Source: Chloroflexota bacterium (lineage in GTDB: Bacteria > Chloroflexota > Dormibacteria > Dormibacterales > Dormibacteraceae). From it: a DNA stretch of 6,247 nucleotides. The translations under genes and the position numbers were made by a program. Under the pieces are notes generated by a model. The model did not search any database. It had not been told where the DNA came from and saw only the letters and a list, made by a program, of their open reading frames with translations. The stretch's first letter is position 1. Each line of letters opens with the position of its first letter. Positions 1-5,429 of this stretch are shown here, piece after piece. The stretch lies in the NCBI GenBank assembly GCA_005880525.1, contig VBFW01000245.1, positions 1 through 6,247 on the forward strand. The letters run 5' to 3'.

Positions 1-142
1 ATGCGGCGAACTCCATCTCCAGGGCGTCGATCACCTCGCGAAGTCCGCGAAGCTCCTCGCCGCGTGCGGTGGTCGTAAAAGCAGCCTGATCGCGGACTCT
101 GAAATTGCTGACAGCGGCCTTGAGCGCCGCCATCGAATCCAT
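1..142 (-). CDS. N-terminus of an SOS-type gene, possibly a DUF222/13E12-like HNH protein (partial)
   Basis: Partial gene: the reading frame runs from an ATG at 142-140 leftwards off the window and gives 47 residues (MDSMAALKAAVSNF..., ending LREVIDALEMEFAA) with no stop. A second in-frame ATG lies three codons in. The visible part is soluble and predicted helical, with an alternating charged/hydrophobic pattern in the last 20 residues and no signal peptide or membrane segment. The start at 142 is chosen because a consensus promoter (149-177) places transcription initiation on its A, and there is no ribosome binding site. The LexA-type operator inside that promoter implies induction by DNA damage. 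The closing segment resembles the N-terminal helix of DUF222/13E12-repeat HNH endonucleases, some of which are LexA-controlled in mycobacteria. That identity is a weak inference from a short fragment. Existence of the gene is fairly well supported by the promoter; its function is unknown. Confidence 0.6.
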   Translation of the reverse strand, partial: MDSMAALKAAVSNFRVRDQAAFTTTARGEELRGLREVIDALEMEFAA

Positions 143-148
143 GCCAAC

Positions 149-177
149 AGTATACGAACATGCGTTCGGGATGTCAA
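149..177 (-). promoter_or_regulatory. Sigma70-type promoter of the divergent gene, leaderless
   Basis: On the - strand TTGACA (177-172) and TATACT (154-149) are separated by exactly 17 bp. That is a perfect -35 and a 5/6 -10 at ideal spacing. Six bases (148-143) separate the -10 from the ATG at 142, so the expected transcription start is the A of that ATG and the mRNA would lack a 5' UTR. The entire spacer overlaps the LexA-type palindrome, the classic arrangement for repression by steric block. Unusually close to consensus for such a GC-rich sequence. Confidence 0.8.
155..168. promoter_or_regulatory. LexA (SOS) box, Cheo-box type
   Basis: CGAACATGCGTTCG is a 14-bp palindrome with perfect CGAAC/GTTCG half-sites. 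It matches the established Gram-positive/actinobacterial LexA consensus CGAAC-N4-GTTCG. It lies wholly within the 17-bp spacer of the - strand promoter, so bound LexA should block RNA polymerase there. It lies 94 bp upstream of the pgeF start, so a role in pgeF control is possible but not shown. Confidence 0.85.
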
Positions 178-200
178 GCCCAATTTACAAACCAAATTCA
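178..200 (-). promoter_or_regulatory. AT-rich UP-like element upstream of the -35
   Basis: Directly upstream of the - strand -35 lies an AT-rich patch in otherwise very GC-rich DNA. It contains a small inverted repeat, AATTT (182-186) and AAATT (194-198). Its position, about -38 to -60 from the predicted start, fits an UP element contacted by the RNA polymerase alpha subunit. This is inferred from position and composition only. Confidence 0.3.
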
Positions 201-201
201 A

Positions 202-232
202 CCCCGCCACCCCAGCACCCGCCCAAGCCCCC
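202..232 (-). other. G-quadruplex-forming motif
   Basis: Read on the - strand, five runs of three to five G occur within 31 bases (GGGGG, GGG, GGG, GGGG, GGGG), with loops of 3, 1, 4 and 4 bases. This meets the standard G3+N1-7 quadruplex rule with one run to spare. The + strand is C-rich and almost free of G. It sits in the divergent intergenic region, between the SOS promoter and pgeF, about 30 bp before the pgeF start. Function unknown. Confidence 0.5.
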
Positions 233-261
233 TTCACAGTCCGTCCCTCTACTCTCAACGC

Positions 262-963
262 GTGGCCCCAGTCCTCCAAATCGCCGCCCTGAACGACCAC
301 GCCCTGATCCACGGCTTCTCAACGATGGAGCTGGGCTCAGTAGGCCTGACCCACGCCAAAAACCCCGAAGCCGTCCGCGACGCCCGCCGCCGCTTCGCCG
401 CCGCGCTGAACCTCGACCCCGACACCCTCACCGTCGCCGGCGCAGTGCACGGCGAGCAGGTAGCGCGCGTCGACGAACCGACCGATTCGATCGAAGGCGT
501 CGACGCCCTCATCACCGACCGCCCAGGCATCGCCCTCTTCGCCACCTACGCCGACTGCTACCCGATCGTCCTCTGGGATCCGAAGCACCGCGCCGCCGGC
601 CTAGTCCACGCCGGGTGGCGCGGCACCGAAGCCCACGTCGCCACCGCAGCCCTCGCCGAGATGGCCAAACAATTCGGCACCAAACCTGAGGACGTGAAAG
701 CAGGCATCGGCCCCGGCATCTGCGGCAACTGCTACGAGGTCGGCGCCGACGTGGCCGAACGCTTCGACCAGACCTTCGTCAAACACAGCACCGGCGACCG
801 CTACCAACTCGACCTCGCAGCCGCGAACACGGCGCAGCTCAACGCGGCCGGCGTCCGCGACGTCTTCAACCTCGATCTCTGCACCAAAGAGACGGAAGCG
901 CTCCCCTCGCACCGCCGCGACCACGACGGCAGGCGATTCGGCGCTATCGTCGCGCTGCGGTGA
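262..963 (+). CDS. pgeF: Peptidoglycan editing factor PgeF (YfiH/YlmD, multicopper-oxidase-like laccase domain)
   Basis: A 233-residue cytoplasmic protein of the YfiH/DUF152 family (family usually about 240-270 residues). Members are metal-binding enzymes. They are named peptidoglycan editing factor for preventing mis-incorporation of serine in murein precursors, and relatives have reported purine-nucleoside activities. The metal-site residues are all present: H63 in AVHGEQ, C99 in YADCYP and H116 in HAGWRG, with the C-terminal SHRRD motif near the end. GTG 262 is chosen because the conserved fold begins at once with LQIAALNDHALIHGFSTM. The longer in-frame ATG at 160 would add a proline-rich, non-family tail and would begin inside the LexA operator. 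No ribosome binding site precedes the GTG, so the transcript may be leaderless or the start slightly off. It is the first gene of a tight cluster and overlaps yggS by 4 nt. Confidence 0.93.
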   Translation: MAPVLQIAALNDHALIHGFSTMELGSVGLTHAKNPEAVRDARRRFAAALNLDPDTLTVAGAVHGEQVARVDEPTDSIEGVDALITDRPGIALFATYADCYPIVLWDPKHRAAGLVHAGWRGTEAHVATAALAEMAKQFGTKPEDVKAGIGPGICGNCYEVGADVAERFDQTFVKHSTGDRYQLDLAAANTAQLNAAGVRDVFNLDLCTKETEALPSHRRDHDGRRFGAIVALR

Positions 964-1601
964 GCGTCGAGCAAAACCTGCAAGCGGTCCGCGAAAAAAT
1001 CGAGCGCGCGGGCCGGAACCCCGACGACATCACGATCGTCGCCGTGACCAAAGGCTTCGGCCCCGAAGTCTGCCGCGCTGCACTGAGCGCCGGCCTAACC
1101 GTGCTCGGCGAGAACCGGGTCCACGAGGCGCTGACGAAGATGGCCGAGGTCGATGGCGCCGAATGGCACCTCATCGGCCACCTCCAGACGAACAAGGCGC
1201 GACTGGCCGCGGGCCGCTTCCAGCTCATCCAGTCGGTCGACTCGCTGCGCCTGGCCGAGCACATCGCCCGCATAGAACCGAGCCAGCACGTGCTGGTCGA
1301 GGTCAACGTCGCGCGCGAGCCCCAGAAATCCGGCGTCGCGCCAGAGGAGACCGCCGCGCTCGCGACGGAAATCGCAAAACGAGTCGACCTGAAAGGGCTG
1401 ATGGCGATGGGCCCATCGCAAGGCGATCCAACACAAGCCTTCGAAGAGCTGCGCCGCCTCCGCGACGAAGCGCAACAGAGGATCGGACGCGCGCTGCCCG
1501 TCCTTTCGATGGGGATGAGCGGCGACTTCGAGGCCGCCCTGAAGGCCGGCAGCACGATGCTACGCTTGGGCCAGGTGCTCTTCGGCCCGCGACCCGGATG
1601 A
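960..1601 (+). CDS. yggS: PLP-homeostasis protein YggS/YlmE (PLPBP family)
   Basis: A 213-residue alanine-racemase-fold protein of the YggS/PROSC family (usually 220-235). It binds pyridoxal 5'-phosphate and buffers vitamin B6 and amino-acid pools; it has no known catalytic turnover. The Schiff-base lysine is K31 in IVAVTKGF. Family signatures follow in order: GENRVHEA, WHLIGHLQTNKAR, VNVAREPQKSGV, and the C-terminal phosphate-binding region LSMGMSGDFEAAL...GSTMLRLGQVLFG. The start is GTG 960, which overlaps the pgeF stop as GTGA, a typical translational-coupling junction; no other nearby start fits the conserved N-terminus. It is followed by yggT after 7 nt, matching the ylmD-ylmE-ylmG order, except that sepF (ylmF) is missing. 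Confidence 0.95.
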   Translation: MSVEQNLQAVREKIERAGRNPDDITIVAVTKGFGPEVCRAALSAGLTVLGENRVHEALTKMAEVDGAEWHLIGHLQTNKARLAAGRFQLIQSVDSLRLAEHIARIEPSQHVLVEVNVAREPQKSGVAPEETAALATEIAKRVDLKGLMAMGPSQGDPTQAFEELRRLRDEAQQRIGRALPVLSMGMSGDFEAALKAGSTMLRLGQVLFGPRPG

Positions 1602-1608
1602 CCAACAA

Positions 1609-1860
1609 ATGCCCCTGATCACGACGGTCCTCACGATCGCGCTCTACGCCCTCCTCATCCTCGTCTTCGTCCGCGCGGCCCTCTCGTGGTTCAGCCCGCA
1701 CCCGACCAGCGAGTGGCAGCGCCTCGTCTTTCGTGCCACCGAGCCCATGCTCGCGCCCGTCCGTCGCTGGGTCCCACCCGTATCGGGCCTCGACCTGTCG
1801 CCGCTGGTCGTCACGATGGCGATCATCTTCGTGATCGCGGCCATCCGCAGCATTGGCTGA
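1609..1860 (+). CDS. yggT: YggT/YlmG family small membrane protein
   Basis: An 83-residue integral membrane protein with two predicted transmembrane helices (about residues 5-27 and 62-82). A basic, amphipathic loop lies between them (WQRLVFRATEPMLAPVRRWVPP). The signature VRAALSWF...P directly after helix 1 is diagnostic of a YGGT domain. One domain is present, as in the short Gram-positive YlmG form, whereas Escherichia coli YggT has two. Relatives are linked genetically to cell division, envelope stress and chloroplast nucleoid organisation; the molecular role is not established. The ATG lies 7 nt after the yggS stop. A weak GGA (1596-1598) could serve as ribosome binding site. It is the last gene before the T-box leader, and no terminator is visible after it. 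Confidence 0.9.
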   Translation: MPLITTVLTIALYALLILVFVRAALSWFSPHPTSEWQRLVFRATEPMLAPVRRWVPPVSGLDLSPLVVTMAIIFVIAAIRSIG

Positions 1861-1864
1861 TCGG

Positions 1865-1870
1865 TAGAAT
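1865..1870 (+). promoter_or_regulatory. Possible -10 element of the ileS transcript
   Basis: TAGAAT, five of six matches to TATAAT, lies 4 bp after the yggT stop. Initiation seven bases downstream would be at about 1877, just where the T-box stem I region begins. No convincing -35 is present at 16-18 bp spacing, and no extended -10 TGn is seen. The ileS leader may therefore also, or only, be transcribed by read-through from yggT. Confidence 0.35.
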
Positions 1871-1971
1871 TTCGCGATAAGCGACGTTGACGGAGACGGG
1901 TAGGCCCGGCCTCCTCGGTCGACAGAGAGCCTGGCAAAGCTGAGAGCCCGGCGGCCGAGCCCGGTGTCGAG

Positions 1972-1974
1972 ATC
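1972..1974 (+). promoter_or_regulatory. T-box specifier codon ATC (Ile)
   Basis: Within GAGATCACTCCCGAG on the 3' side of stem I, ATC stands at the specifier position and is followed by A, as is typical. It would pair with the GAU anticodon of tRNA-Ile. This agrees with the downstream gene and with the UGGU T-box bulge, which expects an A discriminator as tRNA-Ile has. Confidence 0.75.
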
Positions 1975-2022
1975 ACTCCCGAGCCGCAGCCCTAAGAGTG
2001 TCCGAGGTGATTGCCTTGGGAA

Positions 2023-2059
2023 TCTGGGTGGTACCGCGGGCCTGCCGGCTCGTCCCAGA
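2023..2059 (+). promoter_or_regulatory. T-box antisequestrator (antiterminator-like) helix
   Basis: TCTGGG (2023-2028) pairs perfectly with CCCAGA (2054-2059). The seven-base bulge TGGTACC (2029-2035) follows, then a second helix GCGGG (2036-2040) with CTCGT (2049-2053), which includes wobble pairs. This is the canonical T-box antiterminator architecture, stabilised when uncharged tRNA inserts its 3' end into the bulge. Confidence 0.85.
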
Positions 2060-2086
2060 CGGAAGCGACCGACCACGCACGTCTGG
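2055..2086 (+). promoter_or_regulatory. Sequestrator hairpin over the ileS ribosome binding site
   Basis: CCAGACG (2055-2061) is perfectly complementary to CGTCTGG (2080-2086), giving a 7-bp stem with an 18-base loop. Its 5' arm shares 2055-2059 with the antisequestrator, so the two cannot coexist. Its 3' arm covers the first two bases of GGAA (2085-2088), the only Shine-Dalgarno-like sequence before the ileS ATG. No U-run follows, which argues against a terminator. Confidence 0.7.
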
Positions 2087-2088
2087 AA
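2085..2088 (+). promoter_or_regulatory. ileS ribosome binding site
   Basis: GGAA lies 6 nt before the ATG at 2095. It is a weak but well-placed Shine-Dalgarno sequence, and half of it is buried in the sequestrator stem. It supports the 2095 start over the upstream in-frame ATG at 2011, which would sit inside the T-box stem III loop. Confidence 0.55.
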
Positions 2089-2094
2089 TACGAG

Positions 2095-4971
2095 ATGACC
2101 AAGAGCAAGACCCCGCCAAGCAGCGTCAGGTTTGAGAAGGTGGACCAGAAGGTCAGCTTCCCCACGCTCGAAACGCAGCTGCAGAAGAAGTGGAAGGACG
2201 AGAAGACCTTCCAGCAGTCGCTGAAGATCAGGGAGGGCCGCCCCCGCTTCGTCTTTTACGAAGGCCCGCCCACCGCCAACGGAAAGCCGGGCACGCACCA
2301 CATCCTCGCGCGGTCCTTCAAAGACCTTTTCGGCCGCTACAAGACGATGAAGGGCTTCTACGTCGAAAGGAAGGCCGGCTGGGATACGCACGGCCTGCCC
2401 GTCGAGCTCGAGGTCGAGAGGCAGCTGCACATCTCAGGCAAGTTCGACATCGAGAACGAGATAGGAGTCGAGCGCTTTAACAAGCTGTGCCGCGAGAGCG
2501 TCTACAGGTACGTCGACGAGTGGACCGCCTTCAGCCAGCGCATGGCTTTCTGGCTCGACTACGAGAACGCTTACTGGACGCTGACCTCCGACTACATCCA
2601 GTCGGTGTGGTGGGCGCTGAGCGAGATGTGGAAGAAGGGCCTCGTGTACAAGGGCTTCCGCGTCGCGCCGTATTGCCCGCGGTGCGCGACGCCGCTGTCG
2701 AGCCACGAGCTCGCGATGGGCTATCGCGACAACGTGCCCGACCCCAGCATCTTCGTCAGGTTCCGGCTCAAGAAGGATCCGAAGACCTCGATCCTCGCCT
2801 GGACCACCACACCCTGGACGCTGCCCGGCAACGTCGCGCTCGCGGTCGACAACGACATTGACTACGTGAAGGTGAAGCAAGGCGACGAGTTCCTGATCCT
2901 CGCCGAGGCGCGCACCGGCGTGCTCGACGGCCCGTTCGAGGTCGTCGAGAAGATGAAGGGCCGCCAGCTCATCGACCTCGACTACGAGCCGATCTACCCC
3001 TACTCGGTGCCGGAGAAGGGCCGCGCCCAGTACGTCGTGCCAGCCGACTTCGTCTCCACCGAGGAAGGAACCGGCGTCGTGCACACGTCGGCGCTCTATG
3101 GCGTCGACGACCTGAAGCTCTGCCTGTCGTTCGGCATCCCGTTCGCGCACACCGTGGACCTGACCGGCCACTTCTTCCCCTATGTGGAGAAGTTCAATGG
3201 CATGGGAGTAAAGGACGCGAACCCGCTGATCCAGCACGACCTGAAGGAAAGGGAGCTGCTCTACAAGTCGGAGACGATCCTGCACACGTACCCCGAGTGC
3301 TGGCGATGCAGCACGTCGCTGATCTATTACGCGCTCGATTCCTGGTACGTGCAGACGACGAAGCACAAGGCCGAGCTGCTCTTCAACAACTTGAACACCA
3401 ACTGGGTTCCGGCGCATGTCAAGACCGGTCGCATGGGCGACTGGCTCGAGAACAACGTCGACTGGGCGATCTCGCGCTCGCGCTACTGGGGCACGCCGCT
3501 GCCGTTCTGGGTGTGCGAGCAGTGCAAGCAGCAGAAGTGTGTCAGCTCCGCCGCCGAGCTCGGGCTGAAGGAGGACTTCGACCTCCACCGCCCGTACATC
3601 GACGAAATCACGATCAAGTGTGAGAACTGCGGCGGCGTCATGCGACGCGTGCCCGAGGTGCTCGACTGCTGGTTCGACTCCGGCGCGATGCCGTTTGCGC
3701 AGCACGGCCACCCCCGGCACGACACGAAGCTGTTCGAGGAGACGTTCCCTGCGGACTTCATCAGCGAGGCGCTCGACCAGACGCGCGGCTGGTTCTACTC
3801 GCTGCTGGCGATCTCGACCCTGCTTTTCAAGCAGAACGCGTACCGCAACGTCATCTGCCTCGGCCTGGTCGTGGACCCGAAAGGCCAGAAGCATTCGAAG
3901 TCGCGCGGCAACGTGCTCGACCCGAACTACCTGTTCGACACGTTCGGCTCCGACGCCGTGCGGTGGTACTTCTACACGGCCGTGCCGGTGGGCGAGAACT
4001 ACCGCACCAGTGCCGACACGCTCAAGGAGACGGTGCAGCAGTTCCTGCTGCCGCTGTGGAACTGCTACGCATTCCACGTCAACTACGCGGTGGTCGACGG
4101 CTTCGATCCCGCGCGGCCTCCGATCCATCTCGCCGAGCGGCCGGCGCTGGACCGCTGGCTGCTGTCGCGGCTCGCGGGCCTGGTCAAGACGGTGGACTCG
4201 AAGCTCGCCGACTACGACGTGACCGGCGCCGCGCGGCCCCTCGCCGCATTCGTCGACGACCTGTCGAAGTGGTACATCCGGCGGTCGCGAAGCCGGTTCT
4301 GGAAATCGCAGTCGGACTCCGACAAGCAGGCCGCCTACCAGACGCTGCACACGACGCTCACCACTGTCGCGCAGCTGCTCGCGCCGTTCACGCCGTTCAT
4401 AAGCGACGCCATGCACCGCAACCTGTCGGGCGGCCGAAGCGTGCACCTCGCCGACTACCCGAGCGTGGACGCGGAAGCCTTCGACCCGAACCTCGAGGAG
4501 CAGATGGCCGCGGCGCGGCGCATCGTCGAGGCGGGCAACGCGGCGCGCGACGCGGCGCGCATCAAGGTGCGCCAGCCGCTGCGCTCGATCGCCGTGCCCG
4601 GCGATCCGCTGCCCGAGGAGATCGCCGCGATCATCCGCGAGGAGCTGAACGTGAAGTCGCTCCAGTTCCGCGCCAAAGAGGTGAAGCTCGACACCGACAT
4701 CACCGAGGAGCTGAAGCTCGAGGGCCTGGCCCGCGAGCTCGTACGCATGATCAACGACCTGCGCCGGCAGCTCGGGTTCAACGTCGAGGATCGCGTTCAC
4801 GGCCGCTACGAGGCCGGCGGTATGCTGGCCCGCGCCATTGAGAAGCATGCGGACTACATCAAGCGCGAGACCCTGGCCCTCGATCTGCAGCCCGGTCGCG
4901 AAGAGGGATTCGAGGGCGACGAGCGCAGGGTGGAAGGAGAGTACGTCTGGATAGGCCTCAAGCGAGCCTGA
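2095..4971 (+). CDS. ileS: Isoleucyl-tRNA synthetase, type 2-like with GXHH active-site motif
   Basis: A 958-residue class I synthetase that charges tRNA-Ile with isoleucine in the cytoplasm. The catalytic domain opens with PPTANGKPGTHHILAR (59-74). The signature HXGH is here GTHH (66-69), with first and third positions exchanged. The zinc-type cluster is CPRC (194-197). The editing domain has WTTTPWTLPGN (236-246) and GTGVVHTSALYGVDD, with D339 at the expected editing aspartate. Then come WAISRSRYWG (from 457), cysteine pairs 474/477 and 509/512, DCWFDSG (524-530) and KHSKS (599-603, usually KMSKS). An anticodon-binding domain follows, including EGLARELVRMINDLRR. The IleRS1-type C-terminal zinc finger is absent, and WAISRSRYWG and DCWFDSG are like type 2 (eukaryote-like) enzymes. 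ATG 2095 is chosen because an extension to 2011 would be T-box RNA. Expression is expected to rise when uncharged tRNA-Ile accumulates. lspA follows with a 4-nt overlap. Confidence 0.97.
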   Translation: MTKSKTPPSSVRFEKVDQKVSFPTLETQLQKKWKDEKTFQQSLKIREGRPRFVFYEGPPTANGKPGTHHILARSFKDLFGRYKTMKGFYVERKAGWDTHGLPVELEVERQLHISGKFDIENEIGVERFNKLCRESVYRYVDEWTAFSQRMAFWLDYENAYWTLTSDYIQSVWWALSEMWKKGLVYKGFRVAPYCPRCATPLSSHELAMGYRDNVPDPSIFVRFRLKKDPKTSILAWTTTPWTLPGNVALAVDNDIDYVKVKQGDEFLILAEARTGVLDGPFEVVEKMKGRQLIDLDYEPIYPYSVPEKGRAQYVVPADFVSTEEGTGVVHTSALYGVDDLKLCLSFGIPFAHTVDLTGHFFPYVEKFNGMGVKDANPLIQHDLKERELLYKSETILHTYPECWRCSTSLIYYALDSWYVQTTKHKAELLFNNLNTNWVPAHVKTGRMGDWLENNVDWAISRSRYWGTPLPFWVCEQCKQQKCVSSAAELGLKEDFDLHRPYIDEITIKCENCGGVMRRVPEVLDCWFDSGAMPFAQHGHPRHDTKLFEETFPADFISEALDQTRGWFYSLLAISTLLFKQNAYRNVICLGLVVDPKGQKHSKSRGNVLDPNYLFDTFGSDAVRWYFYTAVPVGENYRTSADTLKETVQQFLLPLWNCYAFHVNYAVVDGFDPARPPIHLAERPALDRWLLSRLAGLVKTVDSKLADYDVTGAARPLAAFVDDLSKWYIRRSRSRFWKSQSDSDKQAAYQTLHTTLTTVAQLLAPFTPFISDAMHRNLSGGRSVHLADYPSVDAEAFDPNLEEQMAAARRIVEAGNAARDAARIKVRQPLRSIAVPGDPLPEEIAAIIREELNVKSLQFRAKEVKLDTDITEELKLEGLARELVRMINDLRRQLGFNVEDRVHGRYEAGGMLARAIEKHADYIKRETLALDLQPGREEGFEGDERRVEGEYVWIGLKRA

Positions 4972-5429
4972 CGATCACCGCGGGCCGGATCGGCTTCCTG
5001 GTGGTCGCCGCAATCGTGTTCATCGCCGACCGGGTCACGAAGGACCTCGTGACCGCGACCGTGCCCTACGGCACTGAGTTTGCAGCGATCGACCACCTGG
5101 TCTGGATCACAAACATCCACAACTCGGGCGCGGCCTTCGGCCTTGCGCCGGCGTTTGCGCTCGTGTTCTTGCTCGCTTCTTTCGGCGTCGCGTGCGGACT
5201 GGTCGTCTACGTGTTCACGCATCGCGACCCCGTGCCCGCCGACATCGTGCTCGGCCTGGTGCTCGGCGGGACTGTCGGCAACCTCTTCGACCGCGTCATG
5301 TTCGGGACAGTCACTGACTTCGTCGCCGTCCATTTCTGGCCGGTGTTCAACGTCGCGGACTCCGCGGTGAGCACAGGGGTCGTCCTGCTGCTGCTCGGAT
5401 ACGTCCTACGCAGACCGAAAAGCGCCTGA
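4968..5429 (+). CDS. lspA: Lipoprotein signal peptidase LspA (signal peptidase II), CTG start
   Basis: A 153-residue four-helix inner-membrane aspartic protease that removes signal peptides from diacylglyceryl-modified prolipoproteins. Motifs in order: ADRVTK at the end of helix 1 (D21), HNSGAAFG (51-58), GNLFDRVMFGTVTDF with catalytic D117, and FNVADS with catalytic D131. Hydrophobic helices lie at about 7-20, 62-83, 89-107 and 134-149. The start is inferred: the frame is closed by a stop at 4953-4955, and the first ATG/GTG/TTG is GTG 5001. Starting there would leave only nine residues before the conserved Asp and cut off half of helix 1. CTG 4968 overlaps the ileS stop as CTGA and places that Asp at residue 21, close to position 23 in Escherichia coli. 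Identity is certain; the CTG start is likely but unproven. It overlaps the next gene in the same way. Confidence 0.92.
   Translation: MTITAGRIGFLVVAAIVFIADRVTKDLVTATVPYGTEFAAIDHLVWITNIHNSGAAFGLAPAFALVFLLASFGVACGLVVYVFTHRDPVPADIVLGLVLGGTVGNLFDRVMFGTVTDFVAVHFWPVFNVADSAVSTGVVLLLLGYVLRRPKSA

Larger units (their letters stand above)
1877..2086 (+). promoter_or_regulatory. T-box riboswitch (tRNA-Ile), translational type
   Basis: A complete T-box leader fills the yggT-ileS gap. The hallmark GGGTGGTACCGCGG lies at 2026-2039, with UGGU in the bulge to pair with the ACCA end of uncharged tRNA-Ile. In stem I a distal helix is formed by GCCTGGC (1929-1935) and GCCCGGC (1946-1952), three pairs either side of one mismatch, with GCTGAGA in its 10-base loop. 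The GAGA bulge (1925-1928) and a flanking TCGACA/TGTCGA pairing (1919-1924 with 1965-1970) complete the distal part. ATC at 1972-1974 is in specifier position and is followed by the usual purine A. Stem III is CCGAGG (2002-2007) with CCTTGG (2014-2019). There is no intrinsic terminator or U-run before ileS, so control is expected at translation. The exact 5' end and lower stem I pairing are uncertain. Confidence 0.9.

Noticed and set aside
160..261. Upstream extension of pgeF to an ATG at 160
   Set aside because: The ATG lies inside the LexA palindrome, and the 34 added residues are Pro/Ser-rich with no match to the family N-terminus.
31..312. 93-codon - strand frame crossing the divergent intergenic region
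   Set aside because: It reads through the promoter, LexA box and into pgeF, and uses a different frame from the - strand gene that starts at 142.
105..689. 194-codon + strand frame overlapping pgeF
   Set aside because: Almost entirely Arg/Pro repeats, a typical out-of-frame shadow of a GC-rich gene.
1887..1892. TTGACG as a -35 for a promoter within the ileS leader
   Set aside because: No -10-like sequence 16-18 bp downstream, and the bases belong to the T-box stem I region.
2055..2094. Intrinsic terminator before ileS
   Set aside because: The hairpin 2055-2086 has an 18-base loop and is followed by AATACGAG with no U-run, so it does not look like a terminator.
1303..2430. 375-codon open frame on the - strand across yggS, yggT, the T-box and early ileS
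   Set aside because: It spans three convincing genes and a structured RNA, is Arg/Gly-rich and low in complexity, and resembles no family.
3963..4841. 292-codon + strand frame inside ileS
   Set aside because: Arg/Ala-rich shadow in the wrong frame; the ileS anticodon-binding domain is intact in the other frame.
2434..4848. 804-codon open frame on the - strand opposite ileS
   Set aside because: It is the mirror of a high-GC coding frame: Arg/Val/Ala/His-rich with no recognisable domain, while the + strand ileS carries every expected motif.
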